Position numbers and translations under genes: made by a program. Of a stretch of 64,000 bases of DNA, positions 1-9,050 are shown one piece after another. Numbering within the stretch: position 1 is the first letter of the stretch; each line of letters opens with the position of its first letter. The notes beneath the pieces were generated by a model, which made no database searches, was not told the DNA's origin, and saw nothing but the letters and a program-made list of their open reading frames with translations. The DNA is taken from assembly GCA_020634515.1 (NCBI GenBank), contig JACKBL010000007.1, forward strand, positions 62,001 through 126,000. The letters are read 5' to 3'. The stretch comes from Ardenticatenales bacterium (GTDB lineage Bacteria; Chloroflexota; Anaerolineae; Promineifilales; Promineifilaceae).

Positions 1-123
1 AATCTGGCCGCCCAATTGGCTGCCCACGATCACGAGTGGATTCAAGTTTGCCCGCGCCGTGTACAGCGCGGCGGTGAGGCCGGCAGGCCCGGAACCAATA
101 ACAATTACGCGTTCTTTGTTCAT
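1..123 (-). CDS. trxB: Thioredoxin reductase, N-terminal fragment
   Basis: The 41 visible residues begin MNKERVIVIGSGPAGLTAAL and end in GSQLGGQI at the window edge. GSGPAG is the FAD-binding Rossmann loop (residues 10-15), and the GGQ motif after the second strand is typical of bacterial thioredoxin reductase. The enzyme passes electrons from NADPH through FAD to thioredoxin in the cytoplasm. An AAGGAG ribosome-binding site lies 12 bases before the ATG. The redox CxxC and NADPH domains lie outside the window, so a related flavin oxidoreductase cannot be fully excluded. Confidence 0.85.
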   Translation of the reverse strand, partial: MNKERVIVIGSGPAGLTAALYTARANLNPLVIVGSQLGGQI

Positions 124-236
124 CGTTTCGTGTCTATCTCCTTGCATGATTCGCCGGCGGCAGCGCTTGATGACAGGTGCACTGTTCACCGCCGCCGCGC
201 CGTTCCTCAATTCTGACGAGTTCAGGTGAATGCGTC

Positions 237-1448
237 TTACGCGGGAAGCGGCAAGCGACAGGTGAAGGTCGATCCTTCTCCTTCCCGGCTCCTGACTTCA
301 ATCTGGCCGCCGTGCTCCTGCACGATTTTTTGTGAGATGGAGAGGCCCAGACCACTGCCTTCGATGCCTTCGTTGCCCGGTACGCGGTAGAATCGCTCAA
401 ACAAATGGGGCAGGTGTGCCGCGGGGATGCCATGGCCTGAGTCGCTGATGCTGAGCAGCAGTTCTTGCTCTTGCTGGCTGACGGTAATACGGACCTGACC
501 GCCACGCCGATTGTATTTGATGGCGTTGGTGACGAGGTTGAGGAGGACCTGGCGCAGTCGCTCCCGGTCGCCGATTAGAGGGGGTGTATCTGGTGGAAGC
601 GCGCTGGTGATGGTCACGTTCATGCCGGCAGCTCCTGCCTGCGTGGCCTGTATGACATCGCCTATCAGGGGGGGGATTTCCACGTTTTCCTGCGCCAGGT
701 GCATCCGCCCCGATTCCAGGTGCGCCCAATCGAGAAAATCCCGCGTCATCTGTGACAATCGCCCTGACTCCTGGTAGACCATCCCAATCAACTGCCGGTT
801 GGTTTCCTCAGGCAGTCTCCCCTGTTGCAGCATTTCGCTGGCGGCGATAATTGTCATCAACGGGGTTTTGAACTCATGCAAAATCTCCGCGATCAGGTCT
901 GATTGCTGAAAGAGGCGGGCATTTTCGATAGCCACGGCTGCCTGCGACGCCAGCGCCATCAACAGGGCCGCATCCTGTTCCGAAAACGGTTTGTCGTGAT
1001 GCTTGTTGATCGCCTCCAACACGCCAATGACTTCTCCCTTGTTCATCAGCGGTACACCCAACAGAGAGCGGGTGCGAAAACCGATAACATCATCGACACC
1101 CGCATAGAAGCGGGGGTCTGATTGCACGTCCTCCAGGATGAGGGGTTTGCCGTTTAGCACAATCCAGCCGGCAATGCTATTTAGCGGTACAACCACGTTG
1201 TGTACGCGCGTCTCGTTGGTAGCGGCGACGAAATGCAGTTCGCCTGTTTGTTTGTCCATCAGTAAGATGGAGGCGACTTCCGTTTCCGTCAGTTCGACGA
1301 CGCTGTGAATGACGAGGTGTAGCAGTTGTTTCAGCTCTAGCGTGGAACTCAGTTGGATGGCGATTTCGATCAGGCGTTTTAACTGCGTCGCTTCTACGAC
1401 GGCTAATCCGTTAGACGCGGCAGTCGTTGTCGGTGGGGGAAAGGTCAT
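237..1448 (-). CDS. GAF-domain sensor histidine kinase
   Basis: A 403-residue soluble sensor kinase with no membrane segment. A GAF domain covers about residues 35-180, followed by a HisKA dimerisation helix with H-box HEFKTPL (phospho-accepting His about 191). The HATPase_c domain has an N box (LVTNAIKYN), a G1 box (DSGHGIP) and a G2 box (GSGLGLSISQKIV). It should autophosphorylate in response to a cytosolic ligand or redox cue bound by the GAF domain and pass phosphate to a response regulator. No regulator is adjacent; the nearest receiver protein is the CpaE-type one about 2 kb away. The ATG was chosen over an upstream in-frame TTG because TGGAG stands 7 bases before it. Confidence 0.9.
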   Translation of the reverse strand: MTFPPPTTTAASNGLAVVEATQLKRLIEIAIQLSSTLELKQLLHLVIHSVVELTETEVASILLMDKQTGELHFVAATNETRVHNVVVPLNSIAGWIVLNGKPLILEDVQSDPRFYAGVDDVIGFRTRSLLGVPLMNKGEVIGVLEAINKHHDKPFSEQDAALLMALASQAAVAIENARLFQQSDLIAEILHEFKTPLMTIIAASEMLQQGRLPEETNRQLIGMVYQESGRLSQMTRDFLDWAHLESGRMHLAQENVEIPPLIGDVIQATQAGAAGMNVTITSALPPDTPPLIGDRERLRQVLLNLVTNAIKYNRRGGQVRITVSQQEQELLLSISDSGHGIPAAHLPHLFERFYRVPGNEGIEGSGLGLSISQKIVQEHGGQIEVRSREGEGSTFTCRLPLPA

Positions 1449-1474
1449 AATGGCTCCATTCAATTTTCATTGGC

Positions 1475-2251
1475 TCATGGCTCAGTTGCGTGCGAAAGAA
1501 AAGCTGCCGTTATCTGGGGCAAGATGTCCGCCACGTCGGCGCGGATGACCACATCGGCGTGGCTATCCATATAGGTGGCGCTTTCGTTGATAATGACCAG
1601 ATGCGCGCCCGTTTCCCGCGCCAGTAGGGGGAGATTGGCGGCCGGTTCCACTTCCAGCGATGTGCCGATGATGAGCATCAGGTCGCATGTGCGCGATTCC
1701 TTCCGCGCCTCGTTGAAGACTCGCACCGGCAGTTGTTCGCCAAAGAGGATGACGTTAGGTTTGAGGACGCCGCCGCAAGCAGGGCAGTGGGGGACGCGCT
1801 CTTGGGTGAGAACGTCCTGGAGGTAGGGGGCGGCGTCGAATACGTGATAGCAGCGGATGCACGTCATCTCGCGGATGTGTCCGTGCAGTTCGTAGACGGT
1901 TTGCGAGCCGGCGCGCGTGTGCAGCAGGTCGATGTTTTGCGTGATGACGCTTTTTAGCGGTCCGTGGGCTTCCAGTTGGGCCAGGGCAATGTGGGCGGGG
2001 TTGGGGGTGGCGTCCAACATGAGTTGGGTGAGCGGGCGGATCCAGTCGTAGAAGTCCTGGGGGCGTTGTTTGAAGGCGTAGATGGTGGCGACCTGGAAGG
2101 GGTCGGCGTGGGACCAGAGGCCGGAGCTGGGGCTGCGGAAGTCAGGGATGCCGGAGGGGGTGCTGATGCCGGCACCGGTGAGGGCGACGGCGTGCGTGGC
2201 TTTGCGTAACAGCGACGCGGTTTGCTTGATTTTTTGCTCGTTGCTGTTCAC
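1475..2251 (-). CDS. Sir2-family NAD-dependent protein deacylase
   Basis: A sirtuin of about 258 residues that removes acyl groups from lysine using NAD+. It shows GAGIS (residues 26-30), the GIPDFRS motif, QNIDLLH (105-111), the catalytic His in ELHGH (about 123), and a zinc site with Cys pairs at 131/134 and 156/159. The length is normal for bacterial CobB-like enzymes. A GTG start is proposed because GAGGA lies just upstream; the ATG 63 bases further upstream only adds an unconserved arginine-rich stretch. The sensor kinase follows 26 bases downstream in the same direction. Acyl specificity cannot be read from the sequence. Confidence 0.9.
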   Translation of the reverse strand: MNSNEQKIKQTASLLRKATHAVALTGAGISTPSGIPDFRSPSSGLWSHADPFQVATIYAFKQRPQDFYDWIRPLTQLMLDATPNPAHIALAQLEAHGPLKSVITQNIDLLHTRAGSQTVYELHGHIREMTCIRCYHVFDAAPYLQDVLTQERVPHCPACGGVLKPNVILFGEQLPVRVFNEARKESRTCDLMLIIGTSLEVEPAANLPLLARETGAHLVIINESATYMDSHADVVIRADVADILPQITAAFLSHATEP

Positions 2252-2316
2252 CCGTTTTCCTCGTCGATCTGTCGGGTCTATGGCCCGGCAATGTCTATTC
2301 GTGGCTGTCCGCAATT

Positions 2317-2406
2317 AAGGAACGGAAATCAAATAAGGCAACGAAGTTGTTTCCTTACCGTTCCTTCAAACTGACGATGCCATTCCGTACTATATTTCAT
2401 CGTCAG
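2317..2406 (+). repeat. Family C two-hairpin intergenic element, copy 1
   Basis: A 90-base element with two consecutive hairpins. The first arm pair is AAGGAACGG/CCGTTCCTT, enclosing an inner AACGAAGTT palindrome; the second is CTGACGATG/CATCGTCAG. Near-identical copies stand at 8364-8452, 15107-15196, 19244-19331, 27585-27674 and 62188-62277. A fragment of family D (GTGGCTGTCCGCAATTA) abuts its left end. It lies between the sirtuin start and the SCO1664-like gene. Confidence 0.9.
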
Positions 2407-2497
2407 TCCTCAGTGACTACCCCCACCCTGGCCCTCCCCCTGCCAGGGAGCGGGCTGGGGTGAGGGTGAAAACGGCATACCTGAATAGTTACGTCTA

Positions 2498-3220
2498 TTA
2501 TACCAGGGGCCAGGGGTAATGGCGGCCCGGGCCAGGCTCCGGGAATTTGCCTGCTTGCAACAACTGCGCCAGGCGGTTTTCGATGGCGGTTATTTCTTCT
2601 GGGCGGAGGTGCTGCGCCAGTTCGTGGCGCAGCGGTTGAGAGAGGGCCAGGGTTTGCTGGAGTTCGGCGAGTTCGGCGAGTTGGTCTGGGGGGATGGGTA
2701 TGCCGGCATATTCCCAAATCACCGTGCGCAGTTTGTAATCCGTGTGAAAGCAAATCCCGTGGTCAATCCCCCACAGGCGGTTGCTCTCCCCCAACAGCAC
2801 ATGTCCGCTTTTGCGATCTGCGTTGTTCACCAACACATCAAACAGCACCATCCGCTGTACCTGATCGGGAAACTGTCCCTCAAACGTGAAATAATGCTCC
2901 TCCGGGTTGTGCGGCACAAACCATTGCAATGATCCCACGCCCTGCGGCCCACGCCGCAGCACCGTGGGCGGCACCAGATGCCAGCCGGCGGCCTGGCTGA
3001 GGATAAACGCGGCGCACTCGCGGGAACAGAGCGTGCCTGATGGAAAATCCCATAGTGGGCGCTCGCCCCGGCGCGGTTTGTAGACTGCCTGGATTTCTTC
3101 ATCCGCGCCGCAAACGCGCATGAGAAAGGTGTAGTTGGAGCTCCATGGGAGCAGCCCTTCGGAAGAGAGTTCGCCTTGCCGCAGCAGTTCCAATATGGGC
3201 GTAAGGGTGTCGTCGGACAT
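2498..3220 (-). CDS. SCO1664-family PI3K-like kinase-fold protein
   Basis: A 240-residue protein of the SCO1664 (TIGR03843) type, distantly related to phosphatidylinositol kinases. The visible kinase-like features are a possible ATP-binding Lys in AVYKP (about 48), the catalytic-loop-like NNADRKSGH (132-140) and the metal-binding-like GIDHG (151-155). In Actinobacteria this family forms a conserved trio with a MSMEG_4193 phosphomutase and a DUF3090 protein; both are present just upstream here, so a joint pathway is likely. The substrate is unknown. It starts 28 bases after the receiver-ATPase gene and probably shares its transcript. Confidence 0.85.
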   Translation of the reverse strand: MSDDTLTPILELLRQGELSSEGLLPWSSNYTFLMRVCGADEEIQAVYKPRRGERPLWDFPSGTLCSRECAAFILSQAAGWHLVPPTVLRRGPQGVGSLQWFVPHNPEEHYFTFEGQFPDQVQRMVLFDVLVNNADRKSGHVLLGESNRLWGIDHGICFHTDYKLRTVIWEYAGIPIPPDQLAELAELQQTLALSQPLRHELAQHLRPEEITAIENRLAQLLQAGKFPEPGPGRHYPWPLV

Positions 3221-3248
3221 AGGTTTGTGTAGCAGGTCGGCGTCCCGA

Positions 3249-4487
3249 TCAGGTCAGCGCTAAATGCCGGCACAACTGGCGAAACGAAGCCATCGTTTCC
3301 GCGTCGGGGTAGGCGTGTACCAGGGGCAGGCCGCTGTTGACGGCGTGCGCCAGCTTGTAATCATTCACGCGCACCACTTGCCGCACCTCATGCGCCAGAA
3401 AGTGCTCAATGGCGCTTTGCGGCAGTGTGCTGCGTTCGCGGAAGTCCATGAGGATGACATTGAGCCGGCCCGGATACGGCGCGGACGTGATCAGCGGTAG
3501 AAGCTGCTTGGCCGCCGTCAAAGACACGCGCTCCGGGCGGGAGCAGAGCAAAACTTCATTTGCCAGGGAGAGCGCCGCCTGCGCCAGTTGGTTCAGGCCA
3601 CGCCCGGCGTCTACCACAACGCATTGCCCCATCAGGCGCAGCGTTTGCAGCAGGTGTTTGACCTGCCGCGGGTAGAGCAATGGCAGTCTGCCGTCGAGGT
3701 TGGGCTGGCAGAGTAGTATCCGCAGATTGTCTCCCAGCGGCAGCAGCTCTTGCCCTACCTGCCGCGTCAGGTCTGCACCTTCTAATGCGGCCAGACTATT
3801 CAAGCCCGTGGTCAGCTTTTGTTTTAGATAGACGGACACATGCCCCTGGTTCATATCCAGGTCCACCAGGGTCGTGGGGCGACCCTGGGCGGCGAGGGTG
3901 GCGGCGAGGTTGATGGCCAGGGTTGTGGTTCCGCAGCCGCCGCGCGCGCCGATGATGGTCAGCAGGCAGCCAGGTTCACTGGCGGAGGCGGGTTGTTCCG
4001 GGTTGTCCGTGTAGCCGTCGATTGGTTCGCTGATGGGCGCGGCGTCTAGTGGCTCAATGTCCTGGTTGATTATGGATGCCTGGGCGGCCTCGCCGCTATG
4101 TGCCGGAGGACCTCCGGTGGCGCGACGGAGGAGGGTGGCGACGCGGCGCAGCAGTTCGCCGGGGGAGGTTGGTTTGGTCAGGTAATCGTCCGCACCGGCA
4201 TTAAATCCATCCAACTTGTCCGTCGCCAATGATTTGGCGGTGAACATGATGATGGGGGTGTGCCGGTTGTGTTGTTGGGCGCGTAGATGCCGGCATACCT
4301 CGTACCCATTCATGCCCGGCATTGTCAGGTCCAACAACACCAGGTCGGGGTCCTCGGCGGCGGCGGCTTCCAGGCCCTCCGCGCCGGAAGGGGCGGTGAC
4401 GGTGTAATAGCCCTGGCGCGAAAGGATGGATTCAATCAGGGAACGGGTTGGTTCATGATCGTCAATGATGAGTATTTTTGCCGGCAT
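3249..4487 (-). CDS. Receiver domain fused to CpaE/ParA-type ATPase
   Basis: A 412-residue fusion. Residues 1-120 are a CheY-like receiver with the phosphorylatable Asp53 (LLDLTMPG), Thr83 and Lys105. A proline/glutamate-rich linker of about 55 residues follows. Residues 175-412 are a MinD/ParA ATPase with a deviant Walker A (GARGGCGTTT, 180-189) and a VDLDMNQGH switch. This is the CpaE architecture used to localise tight-adherence pili, but no tad/cpa pilus genes are nearby. It sits between members of the DUF3090/SCO1664/MSMEG_4193 trio, so it may control that pathway instead. The start ATG is preceded only by a weak ribosome-binding site. Confidence 0.85.
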   Translation of the reverse strand: MPAKILIIDDHEPTRSLIESILSRQGYYTVTAPSGAEGLEAAAAEDPDLVLLDLTMPGMNGYEVCRHLRAQQHNRHTPIIMFTAKSLATDKLDGFNAGADDYLTKPTSPGELLRRVATLLRRATGGPPAHSGEAAQASIINQDIEPLDAAPISEPIDGYTDNPEQPASASEPGCLLTIIGARGGCGTTTLAINLAATLAAQGRPTTLVDLDMNQGHVSVYLKQKLTTGLNSLAALEGADLTRQVGQELLPLGDNLRILLCQPNLDGRLPLLYPRQVKHLLQTLRLMGQCVVVDAGRGLNQLAQAALSLANEVLLCSRPERVSLTAAKQLLPLITSAPYPGRLNVILMDFRERSTLPQSAIEHFLAHEVRQVVRVNDYKLAHAVNSGLPLVHAYPDAETMASFRQLCRHLALT

Positions 4488-4800
4488 AATTGCTTCACTA
4501 CTGGGCTAAGGGTTCGCCCAAAATTAACTTTGGACTATCTATCAAGCAAGAACCCTTCCAGCGCATCCGTCAATTCCAACTCTGTTAACGGATGTGCCCT
4601 ATTGGTCCAATCTGGCGTGGCAGTTACCATTCTTCAAGAATGAACCAATCTTGGGGAGACTAAATGCTGGATGCTCACTAAAGTAGCCACGATCCGGCGT
4701 CATGTTGTTCATGCACCGCGCGGCTGATTTTCTCTCCTCCACGTTGCCCCGAGGACGCACCATGATTGGGGGCAACCGACGCGCCAATTCACCCGATCCC
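4488..4800. other. Intergenic, no gene seen
   Basis: About 310 bases separate the receiver-ATPase gene from the DUF3090 gene. It contains a fragment of the TTCATTCTTGGAGAATGAA-like inverted repeat (4630-4660) and CAGTTAC end sequences of the family B elements. No convincing reading frame or promoter was recognised. Confidence 0.5.
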
Positions 4801-5319
4801 CTACTTATGATAACCGTTCCGTCGGGGGCAGAAATGGCCTGAAGGGTCTATTGGTTGCCCGCAATTGCCGCAGATGGGGCGTCCTGCCTTGACCACTTCC
4901 CGCGTATGCGGGACCAACGCCTTAATTTGGGCGCGCGTGGCCCAGAAGCTGACGACATCAGGCTCCTCTTCTTCTTCGTCCACCAGCGCATACGCCACCA
5001 ACACAATGCGGTTCAAATCTTCGTTGTAACCGAGGCCGATATTGCCCACGCGAAACAGTGGCTCCACCGGTTCGCGCAGCCGCAAATCCATCCACACCGA
5101 CTCGGTGGCGTCCCGCTGCGCCCGCGGAAAGCGGCGCTGCAAATCCTCCAGCAGTTCCTCAAAACCGCCGGCGACCACGGCTGCCTGTTGTTTCTCAATG
5201 ACCAACGAGATAACGTTTGTTCCCTGGCTGCCTTGCAAATAAAAAACGCGCTGGCCGGGAACGCCAATTGTGCCAATCGTCAGGTGTGAAACGGGATTTA
5301 GTTCCAGGTGCTGTGCCAT
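4801..5319 (-). CDS. DUF3090 family protein
   Basis: A 172-residue protein of the DUF3090/TIGR03847 type, a member of the trio with the phosphomutase immediately upstream and the SCO1664-like kinase downstream. The body is mixed alpha/beta. The C-terminus (about 148-172) carries CGNCGQPID followed by HFCPRRNG, a probable small metal-binding knuckle. The start codon overlaps the stop of the phosphomutase gene (TAATG), which implies translational coupling and a common function. The biochemical role is unknown. Confidence 0.88.
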   Translation of the reverse strand: MAQHLELNPVSHLTIGTIGVPGQRVFYLQGSQGTNVISLVIEKQQAAVVAGGFEELLEDLQRRFPRAQRDATESVWMDLRLREPVEPLFRVGNIGLGYNEDLNRIVLVAYALVDEEEEEPDVVSFWATRAQIKALVPHTREVVKAGRPICGNCGQPIDPSGHFCPRRNGYHK

Positions 5320-6023
5320 TACACCTTCTCTCCCACAGATTGTAACGGGTCCTCATGCTCATTTGCCGTGGCGCTGGGTTCTGTCTCGCCCGTTTCCGCC
5401 GCGGGTTTTGCCGGCGGGGGGCGCAGCGGTCCATCATCATTGACGCGCTCAACCCGCACCGCGCCGTTTTCCAGCAGGTGCAGCACGCTGACGGATGCGG
5501 GAGCCACGGCGATGCGCTGAAACAGGTCAATGTGGATGCCGAGATAATGCGCCAGCAGCAGTTTGATCACGTCCGCGTGCGAGACGACCACAATCATATC
5601 CTCTTCGTGGCGCAGACTCAACGTTTCCAGGGCGTTAACGGCGCGCTGCTGCACCTCGCAAAATGATTCGCCGCCGGGAAAGCGCATCCGGCTGGGGAAA
5701 TACTGCACGGTGTGCCATGTTTTCGTTTTGGCTAATTCCTTGATTTTTTCCCCTTCCCATTCGCCGTAGCGCACTTCGCCGATGGCTTCCAGTGGAATGA
5801 CGTCCAACTGCCAGGTCGCGGCGATGATGGTGGCTGTTTCCATGCAGCGGTCAATGGGGCTGCTGTAGACGGCGCGGATGGGGAGCTGCCCTAATCTTGC
5901 CGCGGTGTCCGTTGCTTGCTGAATGCCGGCATCGTTCAAATGCACCCCCGGAATCCAACCCGCGAGGCGACCTTCCTTAACCCAATCGTTTTGTCCGTGT
6001 CGTATCAGAATGATAGTTGCCAT
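5319..6023 (-). CDS. MSMEG_4193-type histidine phosphatase/phosphomutase
   Basis: A 234-residue member of the histidine phosphatase superfamily. It begins MATIILIRHGQNDW, so the phospho-accepting His sits at residue 9 in RHG; the second conserved His is in VVSHADVIK and a YSSPIDRCMET motif lies between them. The GRLAGWIPGVHLN segment is typical of the MSMEG_4193 phosphomutase subgroup. The C-terminal 35 residues are an acidic/proline-rich tail (PPPAKPAAETGETEPS). The start was set at the RHG-proximal Met because the upstream extension is unconserved. It overlaps the DUF3090 gene by one base. Confidence 0.85.
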   Translation of the reverse strand: MATIILIRHGQNDWVKEGRLAGWIPGVHLNDAGIQQATDTAARLGQLPIRAVYSSPIDRCMETATIIAATWQLDVIPLEAIGEVRYGEWEGEKIKELAKTKTWHTVQYFPSRMRFPGGESFCEVQQRAVNALETLSLRHEEDMIVVVSHADVIKLLLAHYLGIHIDLFQRIAVAPASVSVLHLLENGAVRVERVNDDGPLRPPPAKPAAETGETEPSATANEHEDPLQSVGEKV

Positions 6024-6100
6024 GATGATGGGATGATAGCACAAAACAACCGTCAACAGCCAACCACACCGCCAACTGCCGACCATCCTCTCTCAACTGC

Positions 6101-8272
6101 TCATTCTCCCTCTTCCGTGGGCGCAAACTTGCCCACATGGAAATAGGCTTCCATCACATCCCGCACAATAGGCGCGGACCAGGCAGAGCCTTCGCCGCCG
6201 TTGAAGATGAACGCCGCGACCACGATTTCCGGATTATCAAAAGGGGCGTACCCCACGTACCAGGAATGGGTGGGCAAAATCTGGCCTTCTTTGCACCAGC
6301 GGCGCTCAATGGCGATGTTATCACAGTATTCGGCGGTTCCGGTTTTGCCGGCACTCACAATCCCATACTGATCCAACCATTCCACCGATCCCGCCGTACC
6401 AAACGTCTTAATGCTCCCATCCGCCTGTTCCTCACGGTGATTGACCAGCCGCATCCCTTCCGCAATGACATCCAGATAATTTCGATCCACATCGACGGCA
6501 TTCAACACCACAGGCTCAAAATCCTGTACGATATTCCCCTGACCATCCGTTACATGGTGGATAATCGTTGGCTGGTACAAGAAACCCTTATTCGCCACAA
6601 TCGCCGCCATTTGCGCCACTTGCAGCGGCGTGGACGTCACAAATCCCTGCCCAATAGCCATATTGTAATCATCGCCCGTGGACCACGGCTCACCCTGCGT
6701 CTGGCGCTTCCACGCTTGCGTGGGAATATTTCCCGGCGACTCCAGCGGCAATTCCAGCCCCTGTGTGCGTCCAAACCCCCACTGCACGGCCATATCATGC
6801 AACCGATCCACCCCTACTGCGTCCACGACTTCGCCATCCTGGTTAAAACCGCCGGCCACCTTGTAGAAATACACGTCGCAGGAATTCGCAATCGCCAGCA
6901 CCATGTTCATGGCCCCGTGCCCTTCAAGATTCCAGCACACAAAGCGCTGCGCCCGACCGGGGTCCAGCGGCGCAAAACGGTTCGGGACGGTGATGCTGCC
7001 CGGATCGAAGAGTGCGCGCGAAGGGGATATGACACCGTACTGCATCGCCGCCGCCGCCGTTACCAGCTTGAAAGTGGAACCCGGCGGATATTGCCCGCTG
7101 ATGGCATGGTTGACCAACGGCGTGTAATCGTTACGCGCCAGGCTGAGGTAGTAATCAACGGGGACTTCCGTGGAAAAACGGTTGTTGTCGAAAGTGGGGA
7201 TGTTTGCCAGGGCCAGGATTTCGCCTGTGTTGGGGTTCAACACAACGACGGCGCCTTGCTCTACTTCCACGCTGTGCTTTTCCCCTGTGATGGGGTCCGT
7301 GTCTGGTGTTTCGCGCCGGCGCTGCATCCACTCCTCCAGAATCTGGTAGACTTGCTTTTGCAGTTCCACATCCAGGGTCAAATAGAGGTTGTAGCCTGCT
7401 TGTGGGGGCACTTCCAGACCAATCTGGCGCAGTTCGCGTCCACGCCAGTCCACTTCAATCTGTCTTTCGCCTTTGGTCCCGGCCAGCATATCTTCCATGG
7501 CATATTCCAATCCGGCCCAACCCACACGGTCGTCTCGCTCATACCGATCCAGGTAGGATTCGTCGGGAATAGGCCCCATGTAGCCGATAATGTGGGCGGT
7601 GTAGTCGCCGGATGGATAGCGGCGGATGGGTTCTTCAATAACCCGCACCCCAGGGAGAAATGGACTTTCCAGTTCCACTTCGTAAGCCATTGTGATCGGG
7701 ATGCTGCGGGTAATGACAAAAGGCACATTGGGGGCGAAGCTGTACGTTTCTACCAGCCCCGCAATGCTGTCCGGCAGTTGTGGAACGATGCCCGCCAGGT
7801 CGAGGGTTTCATTGACGGGGGCGTTAAATAACTGTGACAGGCGGCTGTATGTACCTACGATAGTAGGGTCGGCTCCCTGAACAAGCGCTTCTTGCTGCAC
7901 GGTGTTGGTGATGGGGACGCCCGTGAGGAGCGAGAGGCGGGCAAAAATCGCTTCCCGTTCGGCCTCGTCCGTAGGCAGAAACGCTTCGGTTATGGTGACG
8001 TTGAAGCTGGGAATATTTTCCGCCAGTGGCTCACCGTTGCGGTCAAAGATGACGCCGCGCGGGGGGTTGGTGGTGAGGACGGCAAACCGGTTTTCTTGCG
8101 CCTGGGCTTGCAGGTCTTGCCCCTGGGTTTGTTGTAGCCAGATGACGCGGTAGAGCAACCCACCCAGGATGATGACCATGAAGATGCGCAGGAAGAAGAG
8201 TCGGCCACGCAATCCGCGGTCGTCGGGGAGGTCTTCTCGGTCTTCGGGGCGTTCCCAGCCAATTCGGGACAT
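6101..8272 (-). CDS. mrdA: Penicillin-binding protein 2 (elongasome transpeptidase)
   Basis: A 723-residue class B PBP. An N-terminal cytoplasmic tail is followed by one membrane helix (about 25-45), a pedestal/dimerisation domain starting at PPRGVIFDRNG, and a transpeptidase domain with the SxxK motif STFK (Ser about 400), SNSCD (about 460) and KTGTAE (about 645). It cross-links peptidoglycan during lateral growth with the MreBCD complex encoded just upstream in the same direction. Length and motif order are normal for PBP2/MrdA. A family C element separates it from mreD, so the operon carries a structured spacer of about 200 bases. Confidence 0.95.
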   Translation of the reverse strand: MSRIGWERPEDREDLPDDRGLRGRLFFLRIFMVIILGGLLYRVIWLQQTQGQDLQAQAQENRFAVLTTNPPRGVIFDRNGEPLAENIPSFNVTITEAFLPTDEAEREAIFARLSLLTGVPITNTVQQEALVQGADPTIVGTYSRLSQLFNAPVNETLDLAGIVPQLPDSIAGLVETYSFAPNVPFVITRSIPITMAYEVELESPFLPGVRVIEEPIRRYPSGDYTAHIIGYMGPIPDESYLDRYERDDRVGWAGLEYAMEDMLAGTKGERQIEVDWRGRELRQIGLEVPPQAGYNLYLTLDVELQKQVYQILEEWMQRRRETPDTDPITGEKHSVEVEQGAVVVLNPNTGEILALANIPTFDNNRFSTEVPVDYYLSLARNDYTPLVNHAISGQYPPGSTFKLVTAAAAMQYGVISPSRALFDPGSITVPNRFAPLDPGRAQRFVCWNLEGHGAMNMVLAIANSCDVYFYKVAGGFNQDGEVVDAVGVDRLHDMAVQWGFGRTQGLELPLESPGNIPTQAWKRQTQGEPWSTGDDYNMAIGQGFVTSTPLQVAQMAAIVANKGFLYQPTIIHHVTDGQGNIVQDFEPVVLNAVDVDRNYLDVIAEGMRLVNHREEQADGSIKTFGTAGSVEWLDQYGIVSAGKTGTAEYCDNIAIERRWCKEGQILPTHSWYVGYAPFDNPEIVVAAFIFNGGEGSAWSAPIVRDVMEAYFHVGKFAPTEEGE

Positions 8273-8363
8273 GGTTCTTTCTCACTGAACGTAATGGCTA
8301 ACCCTTTCGTGGGCCAGGCGTGTTGAAGTCTATGTTGCCCGCGACAGGTTCAGGCAGCGGGCT

Positions 8364-8452
8364 AAGGAACGGAATTAAATAAGACAACGAAGTTGTTTCC
8401 TTGCCGTTCCTTCAAACTGACGATGCAATTCCGTACTTTATTTCATCGTCAG
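8364..8452 (+). repeat. Family C two-hairpin element, copy 2
   Basis: Same two-hairpin structure as at 2317-2406, lying between mreD and the PBP2 gene. Because it sits inside the presumed mre operon, it would be transcribed and could act as an RNA processing or attenuation point. Confidence 0.9.
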
Positions 8453-8473
8453 TCCTAAGCGGTGACCAATGAG

Positions 8474-8974
8474 CTAAATCTGCACGCGCCGGGGACGGGA
8501 AAGTTGGTCCAGTCCGTAGCTGATCCAGAAAATGGGCAAAATGAGGAGGCTGTGGAGCAGGATGAGGGGGGCGAGGGTGGAAGCGGCGGCCCAAGGCAGG
8601 GGGAAGCCAAGCAGGCGTAGGAGTAGAAAGTTCAAGAGAAGGTAGGCGAAAGTGCCGGCAGCACCTGTTACCAGGGGGACGAAAAAGCGATTCTCCGGCA
8701 GCGCCTTCTGGATGCCCACGACCACAAAGACGACGGCCATGAATGTCAGTGCCGTAGAACCCATGGGGGCCACGGAGAAGAGATCGAGGAAAATGCCGGC
8801 AACAAACGCCCACACGCACCCCATCTCCAACCCGCGTAGCAGCGTCCAACAGATGACGACCAATAGCAGCACCTGCGGCGTAAATCCCAAGAGCGGCACG
8901 CGCGGCAGCACCGACGCTTGCATCAGCAGCAAGACGGCCATCAAAGGAAGGGAAACGTAGTTACTCCAGCGCAT
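8474..8974 (-). CDS. mreD: Rod shape-determining protein MreD
   Basis: A hydrophobic protein of about 166 residues with five or so membrane helices and the MreD-like N-terminus MRWSNYVSLPLMAVLLLMQAS. It is the membrane partner of MreC in the elongation complex. The internal ATG at 8974 is preferred over the one at 9028 because the 18 extra residues are encoded by simple-sequence DNA related to the minisatellite at 44.4 kb and are not membrane-like. mreC lies upstream and PBP2 downstream. Confidence 0.88.
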   Translation of the reverse strand: MRWSNYVSLPLMAVLLLMQASVLPRVPLLGFTPQVLLLVVICWTLLRGLEMGCVWAFVAGIFLDLFSVAPMGSTALTFMAVVFVVVGIQKALPENRFFVPLVTGAAGTFAYLLLNFLLLRLLGFPLPWAAASTLAPLILLHSLLILPIFWISYGLDQLSRPRRVQI

Positions 8975-8979
8975 GGCGA

Positions 8980-9050
8980 GGGGCAAAGGGTGAGGGGCAA
9001 GTTCACTCGCGTACTTGCGGACTTGCAAACCCGCAAACCCGCCTCTTTTA
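8980..9050. repeat. Degenerate GAGGGGCAAG / GCAAACCCGC simple repeat
   Basis: The mreC-mreD junction contains GAGGGGCAAAGGGTGAGGGG and CTTGCGGACTTGCAAACCC-type sequence, close to the units of the minisatellite at 44400-44870. It looks like a short or decayed copy of the same repeat. Confidence 0.6.

Noticed and set aside
6137..7831. 564-codon + strand frame opposite the PBP2 gene
   Set aside because: The PBP2 frame has all three transpeptidase motifs; this one has none and is His/Arg-rich, as expected of an antisense frame.
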